From Peromyscus leucopus (Eukaryota > Chordata > Mammalia > Rodentia > Cricetidae), in contig NC_051085.1 in NCBI RefSeq assembly GCF_004664715.2, positions 23,954,551 through 24,018,550 on the forward strand: a stretch of DNA of 64,000 bases, in the 5' to 3' direction. Positions 38,147 through 49,100 of this stretch are shown here, one piece after another (positions within the stretch are counted from its first letter, which is position 1; the number at the start of each line of letters is the position of its first letter). The notes beneath the pieces are model-generated. The model worked only from the letters and a program-made list of their open reading frames with translations, searched no databases and was not told the origin of the DNA. Both the position numbers and the translations under genes were made by a program.

Positions 38147-38154
38147 TGACGTCA
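38147..38154. promoter_or_regulatory. Perfect CRE palindrome TGACGTCA
   Basis: An exact 8-bp CREB/ATF site lies 190 bp before the Cenpw ATG inside the CpG island. Full palindromic CREs within CpG-island promoters are commonly occupied by CREB/ATF1. Occupancy here is inference. Confidence 0.6.
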
Positions 38155-38189
38155 CTGCCGTGCGCCCAAACGCGCCGGCGGGCGGCAGA

Positions 38190-38206
38190 TTCAAACCGAG
38201 GGCGCC
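38190..38206 (-). promoter_or_regulatory. CHR-like element with nearby GGCGCC
   Basis: TTCAAA at 38190-38195 is TTTGAA on the minus strand, the cell-cycle homology region (CHR) consensus bound by MuvB/DREAM at G2/M genes. GGCGCC (38201-38206) lies five bases away on the side where a CDE would sit. Cenpw is a cell-cycle-linked kinetochore gene, so a CHR is plausible, but a six-base match alone is weak. Confidence 0.4.
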
Positions 38207-38341
38207 GGGATCTGGGGAGCGAGGTCGTGGTCGTGTCGTCCTGGGGGAGGTTTTTCTCCTAAGTTCCTCTGCCGGGGGAGCCGTGCAGCGACCGCGGGGT
38301 TGAGGAGCCCGGACGGCGGCGAGTGCCGCGGGCCCGCCGCG

Positions 38342-38351
38342 AAGATGGCGG
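38342..38351 (+). promoter_or_regulatory. YY1-like site overlapping the start codon
   Basis: AAGATGGCGG covers the Cenpw initiator ATG and matches the core of the YY1 motif often found just downstream of mammalian transcription starts. It also supplies the G at +4 of the Kozak context. Confidence 0.45.
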
Positions 38352-38464
38352 TCTCCACCACCATCTCGAAGCGGATCAAGCGCAGGGCGCCCCGAGCCTT
38401 CCTCAGGCGCACCTTCAAGCAGAAGAAGCCGCACCTTCGTCTGGAGACGGACTGCGACCTCCTG
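38345..38464 (+). CDS. Cenpw: Cenpw coding exon 1
   Basis: Forty codons starting MAVSTTISKR and ending DLL. It encodes the basic N-terminal tail and the first part of the histone fold. The donor at 38465 reads GTGAGT, a consensus 5' splice site, and splits between codons (phase 0). Reading on into the intron would add only a few residues (VSPAVLAGE) before a stop. Upstream in-frame sequence stays open to about 38300 but contains no ATG, so 38345 is the natural start. Confidence 0.95.
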
Positions 38465-41278
38465 GTGAGTCCGGCTGTCCTGGCCGGGGAGTGAGGAGCC
38501 AGGCCTGGGACACGGCCCCGGCCTGCGGCTCTTCGTGTCCTCAGCCCCCGGTAGCTATGATGGGCCCGGGACCCCGGGGGACCGCGGAAGGCCCGGGGGC
38601 TTCTTAAGGGAAGCCCTGCTCCTTATTGTTTGCAGGACTAGCAGTTCAGATCTGTCCGGGATCGTGATTAGTTTAATCGAGAAGGAGACTCTATATAAAT
38701 ACATATATATTGTCAATCGTCTAAAAGCAGATTTGGATTCTTGCCTCCCTTAGTCCCTTCATGAGGGTACTGAATACGTTTCACTGTCGCTACTGCACTA
38801 GGTCCCTTACTAAAGGTCTGGGATTCAAAAGTGATCCTGTCGTTGGGGAATGCATTTTTCCTAGGCAGGTGATAGAGCACCCTTCAAGTTTTTAACCTTT
38901 CAAGACTGTTGTTTATCAGACTCATACTTACACGAAATAAAATGCCTTCCGATCATTGGCCCTAGTCAAGCAACTAACTGTATGTTTTTGTCTCCCAAGT
39001 AAATTCAGTTTGGCAACATGATGCCCCCAGGTTGAACCATAGGAGCACTGCCTTTTCCTCTGTTCTGAAAATGCATACCTCTTTTCCAGATGGAGGTGCA
39101 GAATTGGAGTTATTCTCCTTGCAAGGTTTCTGTTTTCTTTGCTTTGAGACAGAACTTCACTTTGTAGCGCGCTGGCCGGCCTGGAACTCACTATGTAGAC
39201 TAGGCTGGTCTTGAACTCAGAGATCTACCTGACTTTGCTTCTCAAGGCCAGGATTAAAGCTGTAGGCCACCCTCGCTTTAAGATTTATTTAAAAATCATT
39301 TTTATTTATGTGTATTTGTGAGGGAAGATCATAATGTGTGTGGGTGCCTGTAGAAGCCAAAAGAAGTTAGTTCCCCTGTATGTTGAGTTACAGGTGGTTG
39401 TGGGCTGCGTGATAGTGGATTCTAAAGATTCAGGTCAGCCAGAAGAGCAGCAAATGCTCTTAAGCACTGAGCCATGTCTCCAGATACTGTTTTTCTTGAC
39501 TATTATAAAATTGTCTACTTTTTCCATATATATATATCTCCCACGGCGGGCGGAGGTGGATAATACTTCTGCTGTCACATGTTTGTATTTTCCTTTCTCA
39601 TATTTTGTTAGAAAAGGCAACATTGTTTTTTTTTTTTTTGTTTGTTTGTTTTTCTACTCCTGACTCTTTGGTGGCGGTTAAAATAGCATAAGCGAGCTGG
39701 GCTTCCCTTGGAATACACTTTCCAGAGTTTATTCTGTTTTACCTGGAGTTTAATATAGAAGGAAATCCACCCAACTAGGGATATCCAGGAGACCACTCAC
39801 TGATGTGAAGGGTTGGCAGACCTTTCTCAAGTAGTCAGTTTTCTTCCAACACCAGTGTTTTCTGTCCAGGAATGACATGTGGTTCTGTGGACTCTATGGT
39901 GGGACACTTGAGGTGTCAGGGGAAAGAAGCAGAGTTGAAACACAAGTCTTTGCAGGGGTGGGTCAAGGGAAGTTCCTTTGGCCATTTGTTGCTTCCAGGT
40001 GATATTTTTGTCCTCAGTGATTTTTGTTAAACAGTTCCTGTTTAGTCTTTTGTTAAGTGATGCCATTTCTCTGCTTCTAGTTTCCTGCTCTCCATTAACT
40101 TCATAATCGTACTCAATAAAGTATTCCACGTCATCCACAAAGTTCTTTCCATTTAAAGCAGTATATTTTATTCTTTTTTCTGAACACGATACCAGTTAGT
40201 AACTGAGATGCTAACACTATTCCCGATGTTGTTTCATTTTTGATGTTATCTCCTAGCATAGTGTGTAGCTTTATGGGGTGATTGTCCTATTAGTCTGGGA
40301 ATTAGAATCAGGAGGCTGTTGTCTTCTTTATGTTTAGCATAGTGCCCTGAATCTTCTGAGTCAAGTTATTGTTTGGAGTACTTGATAACTCATGTAAATA
40401 ATAAACGAAATGAAATTGTGAAAGGTACTTTTTAACTGATTGTGAGTAGTGCCCTCACACGTGTGGGAGAAGCTGTGGGTGAGAAAGTTCTGGGTAATAA
40501 ATTTCCTAAAGAGCCGTCATTTGTACTGTATATAACAAATATATGTTAAAAGGGGTTCATATATATGTTTAATTTATGTATTATCTAATGATACATGTGC
40601 TTTGCTTTTAAAGATTCATTTGAATTGCTTACTCTTTGTTCATCGATTGGCAGAAGAGTCCAGGATAAATGCTTGTGAAAGTAAATCTAGAGTTATCACA
40701 AATGATCATATACTGGCTGCAGCAAAGGTAAAATGTAAATTCTCTCTTTAAGCAACTTAACTTTAAAAATACTACCGTAATTATTGTCTTTGTCTGATTT
40801 AAATACTTTTTAAAGATTTTTATTTTGAAATACCTGTAGCCTAACATAGTGCAAGAAGAGCTGAATCATAGTTGAAGTCAGGAAAGATTATGAGAAATGT
40901 ACCAGTAAGGAAGATTGTTGAATTTTATTTAACAATATTTTGGAAATGTGTTTAAATACACAACATATTCAGCATTTTTTAAACTTGTTAAGCACATGAT
41001 TTTATAGTTCTCATATTGATATCGCTTTTCACAGAGCAGTGCTAGCCTGGGTTACAGACCTGCTTGTGATAACTAAGTCATCATCTCTGCCCCAGCAATT
41101 TTATGGGACTTTTTAATCTTCTTCGATGAGAAACACCACAGCTGTTAAAGTCCAAATAAGTATTTTTATGAAAGTAATGTGCTGATTAAAAGCATGAAAA
41201 GTATATGTGAGTGTTTTAAATTTAGACCTTTGTTTTTTCTAATTTTTTTTATTGCCTTTATTATGCACCCATGTTTGT

Positions 41279-41322
<44 letters not shown>

Positions 41323-42057
41323 ATGAAAGTGTGTTCATTTGTCTCAGCATACCTGTGGAGGTAAGGGCAGCTTTTGGCAGTTGGTTCTCTCCACCATGTG
41401 GGGTCAAACTCAGGTTGTCCAACTTAGCACTTGGTGTCTGTGCCCACTGAGCCAACCCATGAGGCCTGAGGCCATTTTTCTTTTTAAACTGTGTAGCTAA
41501 ATTCTTATAAACATTTATTTTAATTTTTATTTATTTTTTGGAGATAATTTAGGCCTCATCTTTCCAGCATTTTTACAACTAAATATTTCCCTTTGTCTTA
41601 TTTCTGCAATGTTTTATGCTTTGAAAATTGTATATGATGTTATTCAGTGTTAAGAGTCTTTACCTCTAGCAGACATAATTCCAGCTCCATTGTGAGACTT
41701 TTACATTGCAATGGATATATACTACTTGATACTACTTTACAGTTTTTTTTTTTTTTTTTTTGACGTTAACTTTTTTTTTTAACACCCTAGACCATAAATT
41801 TGTTTGGAGGGAAAGAAAACAAAAAACCTAAAACAACCTGGTTTGAAATCAACAGTTTTGATACTTGGATTGTAATTGGCAAGGTTCGGGAATGAAGTGA
41901 CTCAGAAACCAGATCTGATAATCACATCTATTGAGAGAAGTAAACAGGAAATCTAGGCCACTTATACTGCAGCTCAATAATTTTTTATTTTCCATTGGTG
42001 CAATATATATCTTCATTTCCTCTCTTACAGGTAATTCTGAAGAAGAGCAGAGGTTAG
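38345..42057 (+). CDS. Cenpw: Centromere protein W, three-exon CDS
   Basis: The coding sequence joins 38345-38464, 40614-40727 and 42031-42057 (40 + 38 + 8 codons plus a TAG stop), giving 86 residues; the family is about 86-88 residues long. CENP-W is a small histone-fold protein that pairs with CENP-T. The dimer joins CENP-S/X, binds centromeric DNA and helps link inner chromatin to the outer kinetochore within the CCAN. Visible in the sequence: a strongly basic N-terminus (residues 9-32, many K and R), then the histone-fold helices, including the hallmark HLNCLLFVHRLAEES run (residues 42-56) and the C-terminal AAAKVILKKSRG. All three junctions are phase 0 with GT/AG sites. The ATG has a strong Kozak context (A at -3, G at +4) and follows a CpG island. 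No frameshift or premature stop is present, so this is a functional multi-exon gene rather than a processed copy. Identification rests on recognition of the protein and on intron-exon structure; transcription was not tested. Confidence 0.96.
39138..39276 (-). repeat. B1 SINE, diverged, in Cenpw intron 1
   Basis: Reverse-complement B1 with recognisable gagacag..., tggaactcactatgtaga and ggattaaagc blocks. It is more diverged than the young B1 copies elsewhere in the window. Confidence 0.8.
39290..39484 (-). repeat. B3/B2-type SINE in Cenpw intron 1
   Basis: Reverse-complement SINE ending in the tRNA-like head (agcactgagccatgtctccag on this strand, at the right end), preceded by the agaagagcagcaaatgctct block typical of B2/B3. 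Confidence 0.75.
40614..40727 (+). CDS. Cenpw: Cenpw coding exon 2
   Basis: Thirty-eight codons, beginning IHLNCLLFVH and ending ILAAAK, cover the long central helix and the start of the third helix of the histone fold. The acceptor is a short T-rich tract followed by AAAG. The donor at 40728 reads GTAAAA, weaker than that of exon 1. Both boundaries are phase 0. The homology to CENP-W is strongest here. Confidence 0.95.
40728..42030 (+). other. Cenpw intron 2
   Basis: About 1.3 kb, AT-rich, containing a 40-bp TG repeat joined to a minus-strand B3-type SINE and a 19-base T run at 41743-41761. No additional coding exon was seen. Confidence 0.85.
41255..41462 (-). repeat. TG repeat plus B3-type SINE in Cenpw intron 2
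   Basis: (TG)20 at 41281-41320 is continuous with a reverse-complement B3-like SINE (gttggttctctccacc, ggtcaaactcaggttg, cactgagccaacc). Confidence 0.7.
42031..42057 (+). CDS. Cenpw: Cenpw terminal coding exon 3
   Basis: Eight codons, VILKKSRG, then TAG. The acceptor is strong: a pyrimidine tract (tttcctctcttacag) ends at 42030. Although very short, the exon restores exactly the conserved C-terminus expected for CENP-W, which fixes the splice choice. Confidence 0.93.
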   Translation, partial: VILKKSRG

Positions 42058-42151
42058 AAGTCAACACTTGTTTAAGAATTATATGATGTGTTAATTTAAG
42101 TGGCAACAGATCATTAAGACATTTTGTATACATTAGTTTATATGGTGGATT

Positions 42152-42157
42152 ATTAAA
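42152..42157 (+). terminator. Cenpw: Candidate Cenpw polyadenylation signal ATTAAA
   Basis: ATTAAA lies 95 bases after the Cenpw stop and is followed by a GT/T-rich stretch (about 42175-42200), the usual layout of a cleavage site. It is the nearest good signal and would give a short 3'UTR. Further AT-rich sites downstream cannot be excluded. Confidence 0.45.
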
Positions 42158-42659
42158 ACATTGACTGTATGAACAATGTGTGCATTTTAATTTTTTTAGG
42201 AATTATGTTTTATTCATTGTAAATGGCTTCTTAATTTTCTTCTGTGTCTGCTATTGTGCTTAGTATATCCAAAATGAAATCATACTGTATTAAATAGATT
42301 GAAGAGATATCTCCTTAAACTTAAGCTTATGTCTTTAGATTTAGCCAGAATTATTCAGTGAGTTTAATTTCTGAGAGAAAGCAGTACACATTAAAATCTA
42401 GATACATTTTAAGTATGTTAATTTTTGATGCATTTACAAAGCATTTCTGTCTAATTTTGTGTTTCACTAATAGTAACAGTAAATTTTCTCAACTAGAAGA
42501 TTGTAAGCACTAGCCAAAGTTTTTACAAACCTCTTCTATAAACCACAAACAAGAAGTTCTAAAGCAAGCTGACCTACTTTCTTCAAATCATGGACTTTAG
42601 TAGATAAGACATTTCCCCACAGCAGTCACTTAGAAGCTTATTGTTTATTATTCAATATT

Positions 42660-43480
42660 TACTTGTAAATTTTTATTCTGAGATAATTACAGATTGTGTA
42701 CGAAGTTGCAAAGCTAATATAAACATATACTCTACACTAGACACCCAGTTTCTGCAGTGGTTACATCTAACATATAATGTAATATAGCAAAAACAGGAAT
42801 TTGGTAATTGGTATATATGTAGTTCCATGTTATTTTATCATGTGTACAGATTCATGTAATTGCTACAGCCAGTATATAGAACTACTTCAGTACCACAGAG
42901 GTCTTCTTGATCTAGTTACCATGTCCTATACTGGACTACCATCCCTAACCAACTATTCTCAGCTTTATAGTTTTGTCACCAAGAATGTTATATAAGTAGA
43001 AGCATGTAAGAAATAACCTTTGGAGGGTTTTTTTTTTTTTTTAACCCCACTCAGTGTACTATCCTTATGATCTATTCAAGTCATAGTATGTTGTATGTGT
43101 TTACTACTGAATGGTCTGGATGCCCCATACTTTGTATAGTTGTTTGCTTATTGAAGCACATTTTGATATGTCTAATTTGGGGATTACTATAAATAAAATT
43201 TCTTTGAATAGTTGTAAACATTTTTTAAATGTGTATGAGTTTTCATTTTCTTCTGGGAAAAACACTTAGATGTTTGATTGATGGGTCAAATGGCAAGTGT
43301 ATATTTAACTTCAAAAAACAAACAAACTAAACAGTGGTAGAATGATCACTATTTTACATTTTCACTAACAGTGTATGAAAGTAATTCTGTTTGTATTCTA
43401 ATGAACATTTGGTTTTATTATTTTAATTTGTAAAATTTAGCAGCTCTGACGGGTGTGTAGTTTTAATTTACACTGCACAC
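42660..43480 (-). repeat. Ancient mammalian L1 (L1M-like)
   Basis: The reverse complement follows the old L1 3' region in order: ctgagataattacagattg, ttttgtcaccaagaatgtta, actgaatggtctggatgcc, gattgatgggtcaaatggca and cactaacagtgtatgaaagt. High divergence fits an element older than rodents. Confidence 0.65.
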
Positions 43481-43507
43481 ATTGCACGGTGGCTTTTGTT
43501 TACGTTG

Positions 43508-43632
43508 GGGCTCCTGTTACAAATTGCTGAGTACTAGGAAGCTTATAAGCAAGCTTATTTCTGTCAGTTGTGCTGGTTAGAAGTCCAAGATGAGAATGCT
43601 CACATAGGTGAGTTCTGGTGAGGTTTATAAGT
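43508..43632 (-). repeat. MLT1-like LTR fragment
   Basis: Short reverse-complement piece with gctcctgttacaaattgctg and gttagaagtccaagatgaga, matching the 3' end of MLT1-type LTRs. Confidence 0.45.
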
Positions 43633-43802
43633 TAGTCGGCTTCAGTTTACAAAGATTTAGGAAATGCAAATTCTGTGGGAGAAAGATTATAGTAATTTTG
43701 AAGGATTTAAGATATAGTCTAATCTACAGATCAATACTTTTAAGCACAGAAAATAAGGAACAGCCAATATAGTAGCATATATTATAGTTTTTCTTTAAAT
43801 TT

Positions 43803-43995
43803 ATATGGTGGGTGAGATAGCTCAGCAGATAAAAACAGATGCCAGACAACGATGTAAGCCTGAGCCTTGAGTTTGATACCCAGAAGCCATGTTGTGTTTA
43901 AATGAGAGAACTAACTCACCAAAATTGTCCTTGAACCTCCCGATTGCACACCATGGCAGAAATGCTTGTACACTTGTAGCAATAATAAAATAAAA
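43803..43995 (+). repeat. B3 SINE
   Basis: Forward element with tRNA-like head (tgggtgagatagctcagcag), ttgagtttgatacccag box, and an AATAAAATAAA tail. Confidence 0.75.
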
Positions 43996-45859
43996 AAAAA
44001 TGTAGTCATATAGAATTTTAACAAAAGCAAACCCAGTTTATTTGCAAAATGGGTGGTATCAGATGTGCTTTGTTTATGTAAGTACAAGAAAAGTGATTTG
44101 CTGTATAGGAATCTAAGCTGTAGTAGCCTCTTGAGATTACATAGGCAAACCGAACTAGACTTGCCAATTGAGTACTGGCTGTGGTAGGAAGTGGCAGGTT
44201 CACTCAGACACAAAAGTATAGACAGAAAACAAAAATCTTTATTTCCTAAGCCAGTTACCAAAAGGTAAAGAAAAACATTTTTCTTTGTGGAAATAGAATT
44301 TAAACCTGCATGTCAGCCTGATAAAAGGGCCCTTTTATAAATAGATACTAGAAGTGTGTATGTCACAGCTTATGCAAGTACATCATATTACAGGAAGTGA
44401 GAAAATCTGAGCAAGGGGATGCATTTACTTAAAGGCAGTAAAAGCAGATGAGGTGCTTGGTTTTATGTAGCAGTTCACGTACATGAAGAAAAGCCAGGAA
44501 TAAATGTTACCCCAGGTCTTTAAGACAATATTTTAAACACCTGGTCCCCTGTGGCTGAGTGAGAACTGGGGAAAATAGTGTTCTTAGAGGAGCTGGTTAA
44601 AACGTTTAGAGAGTCACTAACCAAGTGGAGTCTGAAGTGGGAAAAGTCCAAGGGATACACCACTTGACAACTAAAATCTCTTCTAAATTTCCACTAAAAC
44701 ATTCCAAGAAAACCTTAATGCACTGAACATGGAGATAGATTCTGGAGGCAAGGTCCCTTTAAAGGTAGCAGTAACGACATCATATCACAAAGTCGGCAGG
44801 GAATCTATCAAGCCGTGACTTGAGAACAGAAATTAAGAAACTAAGCCAGGGATATGGAGGATGCAGAAGGCTCAATGTTGGTACTGTATCATATTCTAGA
44901 AGCTGCCATTTAAAGGAGATCTTGTTTCAGGTTCTGTTAGATACCAGGTGTCAAACAGTGAGAGAAGGATTCTCTAAATATTGTTAACATGGGGTTAACG
45001 TAGTATTGCAACAGGAAACTGCACTCCATGGTCAATTACTATTTCAAGGTAAGCAAAGTTTTTTAAAGATAAAGTGGTTAAATGTGACATTTTGAAACAA
45101 GAGTTTTGTATATGAAGTTCAATACCAAGAGTGGTATGTGAATAGCTTTAATAGATAATGGTTTGCAGACACCCTTACAGAAGTTTTTATTTCCTTTTTG
45201 CTTTTATAAAGTGGTTCTGACAATCTTCTGTGAGTGGATCTTGTTATCAGGAATATATAGATGTGATACCTTCATGACCTCTCTCTCAGTTTTATTTAGG
45301 ACTTGGCAAAAAGGATTCCATGCTCATCCTGACAGCTTTGACATTCATTAATACTTATGTTGTCTTAAGTTATCTTCTAGCCTTGTTTTATATTCATTTA
45401 TTATTTTACTGAATAGAATGCAACATTTTCCAAGGCAAGAGTCTCTCATTGAATCCTCAAAGCCATTGTGCAGGTTTTTATTTACTTCTGATAAAAATGG
45501 ATTTTAAACTTAAGGATTTGAAGAGGGAGCATCAATTCCTCCAGTTGCACGTGGGCAGAAGGATGTATTTTTTTTATATATACACCCATGGTCTTCCTGA
45601 ACTCTGAGAACAGTAGATTTCTGATAAGTGAACCCAAAGAATAGTTTAACTATATTAAACCCCTAACATTGAGTTTATTAATCTTGATGTAATTGTCAGT
45701 CAAAGGATGTCTGTATTTTGTATGTATTATTTGTGTAAGAGTGGTAAGTAAAGTGACCATTTTACTGAAAGGGTATCTCTAGCATTTATTCATTTTCCCC
45801 TGTGTGCTCTCCACTTCTATTTTTTCCTTCTTTGATCTTGTGGTTTTGTTGTTATTGGA
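43996..45859. other. Intergenic, nothing recognised
   Basis: 1.9 kb downstream of Cenpw with no recognised repeat or exon. Confidence 0.5.
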
Positions 45860-46171
45860 AGATAGGTAAACAGCACTGGTGGCAGCACTGGTTACCGGTG
45901 GAAAAGTCACAGGCCATGGCCATGACTACCAGAGTTACAAAGAGCTTTATTAGAAGGAAGAAGGGGATAGAAGGGAGGAGAGCCAGGCCTGGAGAGAAAG
46001 AAAGATGGCGGGAGCAGGGCAGAGAGCAGGGAGCAGAGCAGGAGGGTGGGGTCCGTGTCTGGCTTTTTAAAGGCACAGATTGCGTGACCATGCAGCGGGT
46101 ACGTAGTCCCCAGCACCCACTGATGATGTAAGATGCAAAAGCCCTCGCTGCGCATGTACAAGATCCTAACA
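45860..46171 (-). mobile_element. ERVK-like solo LTR
   Basis: Read on the minus strand it starts TGTTAGGATCTTG. It has a TATA-like cttttaaaaa-type block (ctttttaaag on the plus strand near 46064), a pyrimidine-rich stretch with ctgctcccgccatctttct and an AATAAAGCTCTTT signal (plus strand near 45939). This U3-R-U5 order is typical of ERVK/IAP-type LTRs. The right end (46171) is firm; the left end is approximate and no TSD was confirmed. Confidence 0.65.
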
Positions 46172-49100
46172 GTTACAGCCTCATGGATACTAGACACGCA
46201 TGCTGCTACTAACCAATATTTCCAACTTGCCTGTAATTTTATAGTCCATTAAAAGTGGTTTTTCATAGTTAATCAAACAAACCACTTGTCTTGTTTGAAG
46301 CTGTATATAATAAGACAAATCGCTGGAAGGAAAATTGTATCAAAGATACATCTTGTGTAAAGTTGGAGTAGCTTTGGCTTGTATGCTTAATTTAACTTAA
46401 AAACATTTCTAGTTAATGTAAAAATAAGCAAAGAAAGAAAAAATGGCTAGTTCTGTTAAGTCTCGGCGGGCTTATTCTGTTAAGGGTCACAACCACCAAT
46501 GTCTCTTTAGTGAATAGCAGCACTGACTACAGATAGTATGGTGCCAATTGGAAAGAATCTCAGATTCGGAGGCTGAGGCCACGAGAACCTGTAGACTGAT
46601 TTAGGAAAGCCATTTGTTTCAGAAGGGAGGGCTTTGCTCGGCTGGCTGCCTGTACTGATGAAGAAGAACCAACTAGAGGCTGGAAACTGGCAGGGCAGGT
46701 ACTGTACTTGGCCTGCAGGGGGAAGTTTTTTTAATTGAATTAGTTCTATTTAAAAATTAAATTACACATACAAATTTAATTTCTGGCTTCATTAAAAAAG
46801 TTGGGAAGTATGGCAATAATGTGGCCATAATCAGTTGGGCCTAAATAGTGGCTTCTCCTTTCAAATAACCTTCTTTGATTTATTCTACTTAGGGCTGTTT
46901 TACTTATGTTAATATCAGCACTTTTGTTTGTAAGTATTTGAGTGAGTCCACAATCCATTTGAAAACTGGGATTTCTCTTGATATATCCAGGCAGTTTTAC
47001 TGATACATCCTATTCCTGACTCTTCTTGTTCTCTTTCTCAGCATAGTTTCCACACTTCTCTCATGTTTCTATTAGCAATGGTATCCTATTGGTGTCAAAG
47101 CTTACTACCCTGTGGTCCCAATGGAACAGCCATGTCCTGAGGAATCTGGTCCCAGGTAGTAAAATATGAAAAAATGTTTGAAGTTACCCAACCAATGATA
47201 CTTTCCATTAACTTCATCTCGCTAATCTAAACAGAACTCGAATTTAAGACTACCTGTGAAGGCTAGGTAAAACTAATGTCCAATTTCCAACTTTCTAAGA
47301 GTTTTTGGAATTCTGCTTGTAGTACCCAGGCAATAATAATGTGACATAGGATTTGGCTCTTTATATATTCAGCCCCAAAGTGGACTGTCTTCAGTTGTAA
47401 TTTTCTCTAGAATAACTTTTCCCTTTACAGTGCTGTTCCAAGAATCTTAGTAACATATCATTATTTATCTTGCACTCACGTCACTGCTTCTTAACAAGTT
47501 AGAAAGGCACGGTATAACTGCACTCTAGAATTAGTGCAAGCGGTATCTGGTGCTTAAAAGTGAACTGAAGTCTGAACAGACACCCTATGATGCTGTTGTT
47601 AGTGGAGCATTTGGTGACATGTTTTTAAGGGATGGATGATAGAAACCTGCTCCGTCTTACTGGATAAAAATCAGGCTTGGTAGAGCATAGGTTTGTGGAA
47701 ACTGAGCTCATACATATCAGCATTGAGCTGAAATCTACAATGAGTTTGCATGTGTTTTGTGAACCAATGAAGGACCTTATGATGGTAACATACAATGTAG
47801 AATAGAACTCTACAGTGAGTTTGAAAAGGACAGATCTTTGTGATCACTTGGAATCTAAATCAGAAAATGAACTCCAATTACTTAATAAAGAAATAATGTC
47901 ATCCATTCTTTTTGAACCTTGGTTGATTTTTTTTGCCTCATGAGTAACTCAATGTGAAGACATCTAATGCAGCATAGTGACTTCAGTGTTGAAATTTCTT
48001 TACTACCTGTGCTGGAAGCCATTCTGGTGTGCTTGTCAGACTCCCTCTAAGTCTGCTTTCAGGGTTTCATTGCAATGTTTAAGTTTTCTCTCGGGGCAAA
48101 CCGAAGGCCACACAATACTGTCCCTTAGTCCTATAACTTGGCCCCAGGAAAGTGCTCCATATAGTGACTGATGTGACACTGACTAACAAAATAAAAGGGG
48201 ATCAGAGTGCCATCTTCCGCTGCAGGCTTCCTGGTGCTCTTTCTGTGTACGATGAGTTCCAGGGGCTGCTGGTTCATTTGGACAAAGTCACCATGAGGTG
48301 AATTTATCCCATGTGCTCAGTTCATCCTGCACATACACATCTTCAGGGAAGTGTCATAATGTTCTATTTTTATAGCTAAGGTCATTCTGCTGTGCACTAG
48401 GTAAACTCAATTAAACTTTATTATAGTTTTAGATTATAGAACTTAGGGAGAGAACAAGAATCAAAGAATGCAGGGTATGCCCCCTAATGGGATATGGGAT
48501 TAGGGGATGTACATAGGTGAGAGCCCCAGAGCTCTTCCACCTAGACCTCCACTTACAGAAGGTGCTGAGTTTATCCTGCTGTTTGTCAACCGTAGCTGAG
48601 AAGGCAGTTACAGACAGCCTCTAAAGATAAGGATGCGTGCTTGTGTGCAATGTAGAGCCCTAATTAACTTAATGCTTTATTCCCCAGCAGTTAATTCCCT
48701 AGCATTTTAACTAGAGAAGAAGAGGCCACATTAGTCTTCACAGAATTAACCTCAGGTTGTGTTGAGGCAGCTCAAGAATTTTAATTATAGATTTTTTTCC
48801 CCCAGATGTAGTAGCAGGCAAATGGTATCACTACCTATTTGATTTTCATGATGTGACTCTTAAATAAACTTTTTAAAATCATCTGGTTATGAAGGATATG
48901 TGGAAGCGTGAGAAACAGTTTCTCTAGCACCATTAAAGTCTTAATGTAGAAGGTGATATCTAGCCAGCGTGAGTGAGTTGCACCACACTGGGACTGTTTG
49001 GGTTTTCCTCACATCACATATAGACCTTTAAAAAATGTGTTAGAAAGCCATCTTTTAATTTGTTTTGCATATGTCAGACGCGTGCTAGCAGACCATTCTC

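Larger units (their letters stand above)
38065..38610 (+). promoter_or_regulatory. Cenpw: CpG-island promoter of Cenpw
   Basis: This is the only CpG-rich, GC-rich stretch in the window. It begins just after the poly(A) end of an L1 and runs through exon 1 into intron 1. No TATA box is obvious, as is usual for a CpG-island promoter. The transcription start cannot be read from sequence but should lie between about 38150 and 38340. A CRE, a GC/CACCC-type box (about 38131-38140), an ETS-like GCTTCCGC (38118-38125), a CHR-like TTCAAA and a YY1-like AAGATGGCGG are all within 230 bp of the start codon. Confidence 0.85.
38465..40613 (+). other. Cenpw intron 1
   Basis: About 2.1 kb. The first 150 bp are still CpG-rich. 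It then contains a minus-strand B1, a minus-strand B3-type SINE and a T-rich tract near 39625. No further exon was recognised. Confidence 0.85.

Noticed and set aside
38300..38344. In-frame upstream extension of Cenpw
   Set aside because: The frame is open to 38300 but starts at TTG and has no ATG. The ATG at 38345 has strong context and matches the family's N-terminus and length.
37994..38434. 146-codon minus-strand frame antisense to Cenpw exon 1
   Set aside because: It crosses the L1 tail and the CpG island; GC-rich islands have few stops on either strand. The plus-strand gene explains the region.
42031..42057. Possibility that Cenpw is a processed pseudogene
   Set aside because: Introns of 2.1 and 1.3 kb with proper splice sites, a CpG-island promoter and an intact frame exclude a processed copy.
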